Positions 1 through 9,900 of a stretch of 37,757 nt of DNA are shown here, in pieces. Source of the DNA: Parachlorella kessleri (lineage: Eukaryota > Chlorophyta > Trebouxiophyceae > Chlorellales > Chlorellaceae); the NCBI GenBank assembly GCA_001598975.1, contig BBXU01001773.1, positions 1 to 37,757 of the forward strand, given 5' to 3'. A program made the translations under genes and the position numbers. A model generated the notes under the pieces. It made no database searches. It saw nothing but the letters and a program-made list of their open reading frames with translations, and had not been told where the DNA came from. Numbering within the stretch: the stretch's first letter is position 1; every line of letters begins with the position of its first letter.

Positions 1-1105
1 CCCCTGGGGCTTGTGTGCGGCTCCCCACCAAGCGCTGCAATGAGCCAGCTGTACCTGTATGTGGTGGCAGGCACACTCAGACAGGGGAGAGGTAGGGGTG
101 GACTGGGCTTGCAGGGCCAGGTGTAGGTGTGCTCTGGGCCGGTCTGAGGTCTGAGCTGTCCTGAATGGTGCAGATGCTCTTCTCCCTGGCAAGTAGACAG
201 TTTGCCATGCCACTCACTGGGCTTGGGCTTCCTCTCCTTGCCAATGCGAGACCCTCGCGCCTTTTCCCTCTTCTATGGCGGGAAAGTGACTGGCATGCCT
301 GCGGCTCGCCCATGTGCCGCAGGTCCTTTCAGAGCTCATAGAGAGCCTCCACAGCGTGGAAGGCGTGCTGTCCTCCTCAGCAGGCGCAGCAGCAGAGCGC
401 CCCGCGTCGCCGCACGCTGGCAGCGGCGGTCCCGATGAGCATGGCGGACCCCTAACGCAGCAGGCAGAGCAGGCGCAGCACGGGACCTTCCACGGTGGCA
501 CCCCTGCACCCCGGGAGCCTGGGGAGGCTTCCGGTGGTGCCGCCATTAGCAGCGGTACGAGCGGCGGCCGCAGTACCGCCGGCGGCAGCCACCGTAGTGG
601 CAGCGAGGGTCCTGGTAGCACGGGGGAGCCGGAGGACCAGGCGTCTGCTGCAGGGAGAGCAGCTGAGAGCCAAGGGTGAGCTAGTTGAGGAGCATCGGGC
701 ACACATGACTGCATATTATACCCCAGCCGTTGCAAGCGCCGGCCTGAGAGGCACGTGTGACGGCTTTGCAGGAGTGGCTGCAGGAGGAGTTCCTTCCTTG
801 CAGAGTCAGGCATTATTGTTAGAGATGCTGATGTCGCCAGCCGGGGTAACCCTATAGCAGCCTCAAACTGCGTGCCTGCTCTGCCTGCTGCGTGTGGTTG
901 CAGGCCCGTGGAGTGCGCCATCTGCTTTGACAGCACCTGCGACGTGATGGTGGGCGGCTGCGGCCACGGCATCTGCTTCGTCTGCGCCTGCAAGATGGTG
1001 GCGCGCTCCAATGAGCCCTGCTGCCCCTTCTGCCGGGGGCCCATACACGAGTTCAAGCAGCTGGCGGGAGCCAGGCGGCAGCCAGTGGATGACGCGGCGA
1101 CTTAG
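1..1105 (+). CDS. RING-finger E3 ubiquitin ligase, C-terminal part (5' end outside window)
   Basis: Three exons join in phase: 1-56 (partial, tentative, ends at a GTATGT donor), 323-675 and 904-1105 (TAG stop). The last exon encodes a C3HC4 RING finger that begins PVECAICFDSTC, continues through CGHGICFVCAC and ends CPFCRGPI, followed by a short tail. The preceding exon is a low-complexity Ser/Gly/Ala/Gln-rich linker starting VLSELIESLHSVEG. A C-terminal RING with CGHxxCxxCA and PCPFCRxPI spacing is typical of plant and algal XB3/XBAT-type ligases, which carry ankyrin repeats upstream. Those repeats, if present, lie outside the window. Such proteins transfer ubiquitin from an E2 to a bound substrate. 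The RING call is firm, the subfamily is inferred, and the 1-56 exon is the weakest part. The first intron carries a copy of the dispersed repeat. Confidence 0.8.
62..130 (+). repeat. Dispersed ~70 bp repeat, copy 1 (diverged)
   Basis: The copy starts GGTGGCAGGCACACTCAGAC and keeps the later GACTGG block. It lies in an intron of the RING gene and has the same orientation as all other copies in the window. Confidence 0.45.
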
Positions 1106-1152
1106 CCAGCAAGGCTGCAAGCAGGCAGCCCAGTGCCCAGTGGAAAAGCTCT

Positions 1153-1208
1153 TATTAGCATGGGTGGCAGGTAGTGCGAACAAAGAGTAGAGCTGCGCTG
1201 GACTGGAC
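1153..1208 (+). repeat. Dispersed ~70 bp repeat, copy 2
   Basis: Begins TTAGCATGGGTGGCAGGTAG, then TGCGAACA and a GCTGGACTGGACT-like tail. It is nearly the same as copies at 1979, 6242 and 13600. Confidence 0.65.
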
Positions 1209-1529
1209 TCTTATGTTTCTTTGTAGACTCCTGGGTTTTGGATGCGTGAGGCGCTGGGCCGGGACCAAGGGCTGGACCCTGTTGAAGGAGCTGCCAGGCC
1301 CTTCCCAGTCTGCATGGGATAACGTATGGTGGCACATCCGGGTACACTGCGTGTGTTAGTACTTTCTTGCTGTGGCAGGTAGCGCATTTTGTGTTAATGG
1401 TTGCTGTGGGTCTGGCGCCGCAGCGTGCACTTGCTTTGTGAGTACTGATGGGGATAGCAGGTGGCAGTAACCATTAGCGAGTCCGCGAAATCTTTTGAAA
1501 ACCGTTGTTGTGTTTCTATTGTGTTGATT

Positions 1530-1602
1530 GTGGCAGGCGGTGCCAACAGAGGGAAGAGTTAGGGGCAAAATGTATTGACAGCGGCGGTATGCAGTTATGG
1601 TT
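1530..1602 (+). repeat. Dispersed ~70 bp repeat, copy 3 (diverged)
   Basis: Starts GTGGCAGGCGGTGCCAACAG and ends in a TATTGACAG ... TGCAGTTATG tail, shared with the copy at 8938. Confidence 0.55.
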
Positions 1603-1845
1603 TGGGTTGTGCCTGACTCCTCATCTAGTAGGTCTCTACTCTCTCTCTCTCTCTGTTTTTTGTATACGTGCCCTGGTATTGCTGCTGCCGTAGGAGGCAG
1701 CGAGGTACTACAATATGGAACAGATTTCTGCAGCTCCCATTCAGTCAAGGGGTTGCGGACTCGTCTGCAGTGGGATGAAGTGCACAGACTGTACCTTATG
1801 TAGTATATACAGAGCGGCCTGTCAGCCTTTTGGAATCTCTCCGTT

Positions 1846-1922
1846 GATAGTGGCAGGCAATATGCACGCAGTGAGTTAGGGATAAACTGTACTGACAGGG
1901 CCTGATGCAACTATGCGCTGGG
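1846..1922 (+). repeat. Dispersed ~70 bp repeat, copy 4 (diverged)
   Basis: Starts ATAGTGGCAGGCAATATGCA, followed by GTGAGTTAGGG and TACTGACAGGGCCTGATGCA. The tail matches copies 6 and 8. Confidence 0.5.
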
Positions 1923-1978
1923 GTTTGCCAGGGTTCTGAGAATTGTTTTTTCCCCTGTGAAGCCGTTGGTCCCCTGTT

Positions 1979-2052
1979 AATAGCATGGGTGGCAGGTAGT
2001 GCAAACAGGAAGTAGAGCTGGGCTGGACTGGACCGACAGGGTTGAATGCAGG
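1979..2052 (+). repeat. Dispersed ~70 bp repeat, copy 5
   Basis: Starts AATAGCATGGGTGGCAGGTA, then GTGCAAACAGGAAGTAGAGC and a GACAGGGTTGAATGCAGG tail. It is well conserved with copies 2, 6 and 8. Confidence 0.65.
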
Positions 2053-2311
2053 TCCCCTGTTAAGCTGTTGGTGATTTCTCTTATATGCAAACACAGATGC
2101 TTGTTAACTAGAAAAGCCCAGGCATCAGAAGCGTCCTGCCTTCCAGGCGTATTTCAGTCGAGAAGGTTGATGATAGTTGTATCTGTTATTTTAGAGGCTT
2201 TCTCTCCCTTTGGTACCCAATTTTCTCCCAGCGATTTCCATGGCATGCGCTGTGGCACGCTGCATGCAGTGCTGCCTCCTGGTGCAGATGGTTCCCTAAA
2301 TGCACCTGGCT

Positions 2312-2992
2312 TTACATGAAGCCGTGGTTGGTTTCATAGTAGCTCTGCCCTTTGACCTCCATCTCAAATGGCAGCTGCTGCTGGGCCTTCTTGAAGGCAA
2401 GGAAGGGTTCTGACGCTCTATGGATGTCTATGAAAGCATCCCGACTGATATACCTGCAGCACAATGGGGACCTCACTTCACTCCCCACAATATTTGATTG
2501 TCAGCATGATGCTGAAGACCCCTAAGGCTTGTACCGGCGGGTGCGAGCTTGCAGGCAACTAGTTAGTGAGTAAGCATGTGGGAGCGGCCACCCTAGTCTC
2601 ACCTTTCATATACCAGCACCTTCGTGGGATCGTTGTCCGCCACGAGGAGCTCAAAGGAAAGTGTGGAGGGCTCTTTCTCTCTCACATACTTGGCCAGGGG
2701 CAGCCAGATCGTCAGAAACTCGTCTCGGGCCTCCACAGTCTTGAAGCTCAGCCCCACAGCTAGCACAAAAGCCTGGGATCAAGAGGAGCCGAGGGTTGGG
2801 CATCGAGGCAGTTGAACGTGCTTGGCACTGAATAATCAGTCAGAGCAGCAGCAGGCGAGCAAGCACTGCAACTGCCGTAGTCAGGATGAACACCTGCTTC
2901 ACGCTTTTGTCTCTTCTGGTTCTCTGCCCAGCTCTAAATGCCGCCCAGAGTGCAAGGACACCAGCTGCTAGCCTTACAGCTGGCAACATCAT
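2312..2992 (-). CDS. ABM (antibiotic biosynthesis monooxygenase-like) dimeric alpha-beta barrel protein
   Basis: Minus-strand gene with two firm exons, 2772-2603 and 2453-2312 (TAA stop), joined in phase through a GTGAG donor and CTGCAG acceptor. A 15-nt first exon at 2992-2978 (MMLPA, GTAAGG donor) fits phase 0 but is tentative. An in-frame stop directly upstream of the 2772 acceptor shows that some upstream exon is needed. The ~108-residue product shows AVGLSFKTVEARDEF (strand and helix), STLSFELLVADNDPTKVLVY (central strands) and YISRDAFIDIHRASEPFLAF (edge strand then helix), the order seen in ABM-family proteins. These form small dimers that bind haem or oxidise aromatic compounds, or have no known activity. 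The substrate cannot be told from sequence. The product is probably soluble, since no signal peptide is visible. Confidence 0.75.
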
Positions 2993-3493
2993 CTGTCAAT
3001 TTGCTCAAGCTTGCACGTCCACTGCTGCTTGTAGACCGCATCTAACTGGATCCAGGTACCAGATTCAAGCAGGGTACCTTGACACGTGCAGACGTGATGT
3101 GGTCCCTGCACTTCTCAAATAGGAGACCAATTGCCAGGACTTGACCTAGTTTGCCTGCGGCTACGCAGAGGAAACTAAATGGCGTGGCTAGCCTAGCCTA
3201 GACGTTAATAGGAGTGCTGTAATCCCTGGCTGGCTAACCTGGCCAACATAGACCTAGCCAGCTAAGAAGCAGCATTTTGGCATGCCCAACTGCCCTGCCT
3301 GCCTGCCCAGCAACATCAAAATTGAAAACTGAGGTTGACGAGGAATTCACTATTGAGTCAATTATACAAGAAGAAATACTCCATCATGACTGCCCTCCCA
3401 GCGCACAACTATCAACTCATTACAGACGACAGTTACAAGATTCTCTGCCTGACGCTCGTGCTGTGCATATCCTCCCATGCAAGTCTATGTGCC
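2993..3493. other. Gap between the ABM start and the Elongin A stop (tandem minus genes)
   Basis: No coding exon is recognised. It should contain the ABM gene promoter and 5' UTR and the Elongin A 3' UTR. TTACA at 3420-3424 and 3433-3437 reads TGTAA on the minus strand, downstream of the Elongin A stop. Confidence 0.5.
3433..3437 (-). terminator. Candidate polyadenylation signal of Elongin A (TGTAA on minus)
   Basis: TGTAA is the common chlorophyte polyadenylation motif. It lies 57 nt past the Elongin A stop codon, and a second overlapping candidate is at 3420-3424. The motif is short, so chance occurrence is possible. Confidence 0.4.
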
Positions 3494-5989
3494 TTATGCA
3501 TGGCCTAACATGTGAGCCTTCTTGGTGCCAGCTACTGTCCGTGCCCGCGGCGGCGAAGGCAGTCCAAGCTTGGGTTTGCACACTGCCTTGCCAGCAACAA
3601 CCGCTGCGACCTTGGTAGGCGGGCTGCCTTTGCTGCTGCTAGGGAGCCCCTTGGATAGCTGCTGATGCTCCCTATGCGATGGTGCCTGCTTTCCTGCCTC
3701 TTGGGGTCTGGGCTTGGATGCAGCAGTGGGCAGCCAGGCAGGCTCGTCAAGAAGCAGCGCAGCACTGGCAGGGGGCGACTGCAGGCCTTCTGGGATGGCT
3801 CGTTTTGATATTGACCGTCCTTTTCGCTGCGAGGCTGCACTTATGTGGGCGGCGGGAGGCAGCCAGGCTGCCTCATTAAGCAACTGCACGCCTGCCGAGC
3901 CCCCAGGGCCGCTACAATGCTGCCCTCTTAACTGCGCCTGCTGCTGCTGCTGCTGCTGCCGGTCACTCGCATTCGCCGCAGGCAACAACCAGGCCGGCTC
4001 ATCAAGCAACACCTCTTCATCAGCAGAGGCTGCCTGCTGCCTACTAGCTGGACCGCCTGTGGCAGGTTTCACTGTCTGCATCGCAGTGGGCTGCTGCTCC
4101 CGGTGCTTGAGCTGCTGCCGCTGCAGGCTGCCGCTGTGAAGTGAAAGCATGGGCCCATTCACTTGCCGCACAGGCTGCTGCTTTAGCTGCCGCGGCTGCT
4201 GCTGCTGCTGCTGATTCTGCGGTCGAACGCGACTGGGTGCCGGCGCGCCTGCCTTCAACTGCCCATCTGTCGCCTGCAGCCCAAGTCCAGCTGGCTTGGC
4301 CAAAGGTGGAACAGCTAGGATACGCCGCTGTCCCCCTGGCAGACGCCCAACGTCAGCGAAGGCTGGCTGCTGCCTTGGCGGCGGGGGAGATCCCACAGCT
4401 GCTAGTTGTCCAATGCTGCCCAAGTGCAGCGCAGCCAAAGCACTACCGCCGCCTCCTCCACCGCCCCTGTTGCCCTGCCGGCCAGCCACAAGTCCGGGCA
4501 TCTGCACCGGCCGAATACGTGGAGGCGCCCCTCCCGCCCTGGCAGCAGGCACAGCACCCCGGAGGCCAGGGCCAACAACGCTAGCAGCTCCTTTGCCGCT
4601 ACCCATCCCAAGCTTCTTCAGCAGCCTATCCCGAGATCCCGCTGACTGGGAGCCGGATCCAGATCCAGGATGGTATCTGCTGCCCCGCGAGCTGGACGAG
4701 GGAGATGCTGCAGCTGTGCGGGGCCGCTTCCTGGCCAGAGGGTCAATGACCTGCAGGCAAAACAGGCCAAGGCACAGAGGTAAGATGCAAATTTGGATGG
4801 TGTGCCTTGCTGCTGCACTGCACTGTTCCACTATTCTGACGGCACCTGATCCCCCGCTATGGAGGCGGCTCGCCCCGTCTTGACATGGCTGCAATGCTAG
4901 ATATGTTGAGTCGACACCCAAGCTTCTATCGCTGGTTAGAACGCCATCACAAGACCATCCTCCTCCAGCTCGCCATAGCATTGCCCCCGTGCTCAGCTGT
5001 AGTGTAGTTTTCACGGCACGATGTAGCTGAACCTGAACCATGCCTGGAGCCCTTTCCTAAACAACACATTGCAGCTTCCACCGCTTCCCACCAACCGCAC
5101 TGAGCAAGCTTTTACTAATCTGGCAAGGAACAAACTGCTGGCCTGTTGCCCTGAACGGTACACCTGCTACCTAATGCCACTCATTATAATCTCATGAAAA
5201 TCAAGCCTGGTGCACAGTCCTGGCCGTCCCCTCCTCCCTGTATCACCTGTATCTGCTTGGCCTGCCTCTCCGAGGCCTCCTGCTCCCACAGCTGCCGCAG
5301 CCGCTTGCCGCTCACCTCCCTCCGCCTCTCTAGCTCCAGCAGCCGCTGCTCATACAGCTGCCTGCAGCGGAGCATACAAGGGCCATGTGCCACCACAGCG
5401 CATGACGCCCTGCCAAGACCGGATGCACCGAGTCCTTCGGCGTGTTGAGACAGTATGTATCAAGTGCGACGCAGGCTCCGCTGTCAGACACAAGCCCGGA
5501 CAGCACCCTAGGCAGCCACCGCTCTCACCGATAGTGTGCAGGGCGGGTCCCTGGCTCGGGCGGGTCTGCCGGCTGCTCCCCAGTGTCCGGCAACTTCGGC
5601 AAGAGGGCGCCTGGCGGTGGGGCGCCAAACTTGAAGGTCAGGTGTGACAGCCACAGTGGCCAAGTGAGCGGCGCCAAGTCTCGCCCGCTGCCCTCCAGGG
5701 TGCCGTCCTCGATCTGCGCCAGCTGCTCTGGAGAGCAGGCTGCAGGACAGGCAAGCACAGCGCCATCGCTTCCCGGCTGGCTTTTCACAGTGGACGCAGT
5801 AGCTGATAGGTGTTGGGTGGTGGCCCTGTGCTAGAGGAGGTGCCTGCGCTGGTGGCTTGGGCAGTCACCCACACCTGCCAGAACATCGGCGAGGAGGTCC
5901 AAGGGCACAAAGCCCACATCCTCGAGGCAGTCCCTATAGCGTCCCAGACAGGCCCTGGAGATGTCAAGGAGTGAGGCTGGGCCCGGCAT
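3494..5989 (-). CDS. Elongin A (RNA polymerase II elongation factor SIII subunit A)
   Basis: Four exons join in phase: 5989-5875, 5739-5529, 5361-5247 and 4750-3494 (565 residues). Residues 1-150 match the Elongin A family: a BC-box-like start SLLDISRACL, then EDVGFVPLDLLADVLAACSP, EQLAQIEDG and WLSHLTFKFG, and after a proline-rich spacer YRQLYEQRLLELERRRE and ERQAKQIQ. Elongin A joins Elongin B/C to help Pol II through pauses and can act as an adaptor for a cullin ubiquitin ligase. The remaining ~415 residues, in one exon, are low-complexity (Gln, Gly and Ser runs) and hold three copies of a DEPAWLP-type motif about 42 residues apart. The long open frame extends into the intron upstream of 4750; that part is rejected because the CTGCAG acceptor at 4751 restores the family sequence. 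Human Elongin A carries a long region before the domain, while here it follows. Confidence 0.85.
3726..4017 (-). repeat. Three ~42-residue tandem units in the Elongin A tail
   Basis: The codons for DEPAWLLPAA, NEAAWLPPAA and DEPAWLPTAA lie at about 4005-3981, 3880-3853 and 3750-3725. The Trp codons are 126 and 129 nt apart. The core is conserved while the linkers diverge and hold a Gln run. Confidence 0.75.
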
Positions 5990-6903
5990 GACTTGGGGCT
6001 AGTGGTGATGAAAGATGTCCAGGAAGCTACGCCATGTTTGCGACCCTTGCGAGATTCCGGCAGTGAATTGTAGTGACGGATAGGAGAGCCACTGTCTTAA
6101 GCGAAGTGCAAGGCCCGCCACATCTCAGCCATGCAATGGGCGGCCATTGCCGAACTCCAAGCTCTCCCTATGGTCGAGCTGGCACTGCTGTGCATGCTAG
6201 CACCCTTGAGTGGACCACACCTGTTTCCTTTCTGGCTGCTCTTAGTATGGGTGGCAGGTAGTGCGAACAGGGATTGAGAGCTGGGCTGCAATAACAGGAC
6301 TGGATGCAGCATGAGCCTGAACCTTGTCTGTTCTGACAATGGAACTTGGGATTTGCCCACGGGGATGCAGACGGGAGCCAAACCCCCAGTGCTTCCATTC
6401 TTTCCTAGCCCCATGCGAGCATCCCCTGCCAGCTTGCATTACACAGACTTTGGCAGTCACGAGTAACATTCCACTTTTCACCAGGCTGCAGGCCCAGCCT
6501 TGGCAGCATAGGTTCCATTTGGCAAACCTTTGGCAGGCCCCGGTACCACATAGCACTATGCTAAATATTAATGCCATGCCATGACAAACACATTTGAGTA
6601 GACAGAGACGTTCAAATAGCAGCGCCATCGAAGCCGTACGTCTCCAGCATTGGGAAGCCACACATTTTCCATGACATTCATCATTGCGAATGAATAGTTT
6701 GAAGAGGAAGCAAAGGCTCAATATTCTCTGCCATGCACTGTCACTGCTGTGCCGCGTGAAGACACAGGCGTCTTCTAACCAAACATACGTCCTGGTGTGT
6801 TTTGGAGTCCGGAAAGCAGTGTGGGAATGGCACCCCATATGATCCCATTGCGGAAGCAAATATCCAACAACAAGCAAAGTAAAGGATAGCAAAAGCGCAT
6901 CCT
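5990..6903. other. Gap between the Elongin A start and the LRR gene stop
   Basis: No exon is supported in either strand. It holds the Elongin A promoter, one well-conserved dispersed repeat copy (6242-6320) and presumably the LRR gene 3' UTR. TTACA at about 6438 is a distant polyadenylation candidate on the minus strand. Confidence 0.5.
6242..6320 (+). repeat. Dispersed ~70 bp repeat, copy 6
   Basis: Starts TTAGTATGGGTGGCAGGTAG, then TGCGAACAGGGATTGAGAGC, TGGGCTG and ACAGGACTGGATGC. It closely matches the copy at 13600. Confidence 0.7.
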
Positions 6904-9900
6904 TTATAACTTTCGGGGTGACTGGTAGTGGAAGCTTTGTCGCTCACTGCCAGGTGGCCCAAAGGGGTCAGCAAACTGTGGTGACAGCTCCACATGGCCT
7001 GGTGGGTGGGCAAAGTCGTCCATCCCTGCAGTTGGGCAGCAACTAGCACCATGGGTCGGTGCAGTTCGAGGCGCGCTCAGGCAGATATACCTGTCATCAA
7101 GGGGTGTTGCTTCTGCGTGGCGCGCTCCTATATATGCCGAAGCAGCAGCCAGGCGCTGAAGGCACACTCAGCCAGGCAGCTGGAGGTTGCATGCGCACCT
7201 TCTTCGAACCGTTTGAACTTTGCCCCGCTCCCAAGGCGGGTGACCCTGGCATCTCTTTGGCGCCTCCGCTTGACGTAGAACAACACCCCTGCCGCAAGCC
7301 CCAGAGCGGCCAAGACCCCAACCACGGTGCCAGCTATGGCTGCACTGCCTGCATCACCGTGATAAGATACGTGTCGGGAGCGTGAAGACGTTCCGTGTGT
7401 AGAGTTCACCTTTGTGCATTGCCTCTTGCAAGGGCGAGTGACGTACGTATGAAAATTCTCATACTATGTGTAAGGGTTGTTGCCAGGCCAATGTGATGCA
7501 CAGAGGTATCGAGTACTGGCAGCTTACTTGTGGAAGGGCCGCCAGCCGACTGAGATGCCTCGGGCTCCCCTGACTCTGCAGTAGCACAAAGGCAGCAGCT
7601 TCATGGCCGGCATGCACCACACATGACCTGGCTACTGCTTGCGGTATTCGAGCGAGCCATGTACAGCGAGTCCGTGCCTGCAGATGCCCTGACCCCACAG
7701 CCAGGTGCGGGGCTTACATGCAGCCATGGTTAGCCAAGTCCCACCTCACCTTCACCAGTGTCAGCTGGCGGGCACACCTCCGGCATGCCGGCAAAGTCGG
7801 GAGCACACGCATTGTCAAAGGCGTTGCCCAGGAGGACTATGCTGATGTTCCATGCGAGGGAGTTGACGGAGGCGGCGCTGAGCCACGCTGGGACGTCCCC
7901 GCTGAGCTGGTTGTATGACATGTTGAACACGTTTTCGACGCCCTCAAAGGGTGGTTGCTGCACAGGCGGGGAGTCAGTCCTGCTGTCAATGTTGTGCCTC
8001 TTTAAGAGCTTATGTGGTATGTCTGTGTAGCACAAGCGGTGCGTGCAACAGGGGTACTATACTGGCAGGGAGGCTACCTCAGCGGCCACATGACACAGCT
8101 AGGACGTGAGCACAGTCTGTATCGCAGAGGCAGCTGCCCTTCTAGGCACTGTCCCTGCGTGGCTCGTCCCAGACGCCTGCAAGCCTGGCAGCCACGCCCA
8201 GCCACGATCGAGGCTCAGCCTCGGCGGGGCTCATACTGGCAGGTTAAGGCTTGACTTGCACCAGCCACACCAAGGACTTCACATGTTGCATGCTCTCACC
8301 TCAGTGAACATTCCTATCTGGCTCCAAGAGTCCGTGAGGTTGCCAGAGAGCTGGTTGTGGCTTGCATCCAGCACATGCAGCGACCCAAAACCCCCACCTG
8401 GCAGATCCGGCAGGGTCCCCCTGCACTCAACAGCAGCAAGGTGCTGCTGGCGGGAGCCTACTGCGGACCTGCAAACTGTCTCTCTAGAGGCTGGTGGCTG
8501 CTGTCTCCCGAGCACAGCTTGTGCTCGGCCTGCTTACGGAGAGGTTGCAGGAAGGACCACAGACAAATATTACATGGACGCTTTGGGGATAGGAAGGGTT
8601 GCTGGGAACTCACTGCAGGCTGTTGCCTTCTAGGAAGAGGAAGACCAAGTCTGGATAGAGCGCCAAGCCTGCCGGGAAGGGACCCTGCAGAGGAGGGGAA
8701 GGCAACTTATGTACATTACACTTTTAAACTCCATGGCCTACAAGTCGCGCTCTGGTGCTCATAGGCACATTGGGCAGCATCCATTCTGAGCGGCTTTGCG
8801 GCAGGGAAGGGGTGGCATTTCTCCAGCCAGCTGCGCTGGACCTTGCCCCTTAACTGACTGGGACTGTGCACAGCGGCCTTCCCCTGCAGGGGTTGCGGCG
8901 GATGGTCCCAACAGACTACCGCCAGGGGCTTGACTTGCTACTGGTGGCAGGCAGTGCCAACACAGATGAGGTAGGGTAGAGGTGACATGACAGGGCTGGG
9001 TGCAGTTATGAGCCTTCGTGTTGACCACAGCTGTGCATTGCGGTGCATGGACCGCTGGTGCCTGTGAGCGTACCGCTCCCCGTCCTGCGACCGGCCCTCC
9101 AGGGAATCATTTCCATGCACGCCCCGTCCCAAGTGAGGCGCAAGCGGCACCACCTGCCCTGGCGACACACCCACAGACGGTCTCCGCCTGTGGCCTTACC
9201 GTGAGCTTGTTGCCGGACAGCTGTAGGTACATGAGCGGCGACGTGGTCGCCGCGACGGCAGCGGCAGCGGCCCCCGGGTCCAGCCACAGCTGCGGCAGGG
9301 CCGTCAGTGCGTTGCCGCCCAAGTCAAGCACCTGCAGGGACTTGTGCTCAGCCAGCCCCTGCGGCACCGTGCCTGCACCCACAGCAAGCCCAGAAGGGGG
9401 GCGGTTGTCACGATGACAGGCTTCCTGTGGCGGGCTTCCTGCCTAGCTCTCCAGTGCTTCGCTTTGAAGCAAGACGCCCGGGGTGCAGCTGCTCCGCTAG
9501 CGCACAGCTCCTGGCGGTGTAACAAGGAAGGACAGAAGCACAGTGCCCCCTGCCGTAGGTAACCAACCATAACCACACCTTGCAGCTCATTGCCCGACAT
9601 GATGAGTGTGGCCAGGTTGGGGGTGGTCTCGGAGTTGAAGTCAGGCAGCTGGTTGAACTCATTGAACGCCAGGTCAACCTCGCGCAGGGCTCTCACATAG
9701 GCCAGGCTCTCTGGCACCGGCCCCCCCAACTCGTTCTGCAAGGACAACGACAGCTGCTTAGTTTCTGAGCAAGCAGGGGAGGGCATGTGTCATACATACA
9801 TGGTAGTATGTGAGAAACCAGCATTGGGTGGCCGGCTGCCTGGCAAGCATTGGTAAAGAGTGTGCATCAAACCTAGCAAATATCACGCAGACTCAGCAGC

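Larger units (their letters stand above)
1106..2311. other. Repeat-rich gap between convergent RING and ABM genes
   Basis: No coding exon is supported here. The stretch is built largely of degenerate direct copies of the dispersed TGGCAGGTAGTGC repeat, listed separately, plus fragments near 1374-1396 and 1459-1472 that keep only the TGGCAG core. It must also hold the 3' UTRs of the RING gene (+) and the ABM gene (-). A CT-dinucleotide run lies near 1640-1656. Confidence 0.6.

Noticed and set aside
214..1056. 280-codon open frame antisense to the RING gene
   Set aside because: It is a GC-rich shadow of the RING exons and introns. It has no domain and runs through their splice sites.
4751..5041. 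5' part of the 515-codon open frame of Elongin A
   Set aside because: It lies upstream of a clear CTGCAG acceptor. Splicing from exon 5361-5247 restores the family sequence, so this stretch is intron.
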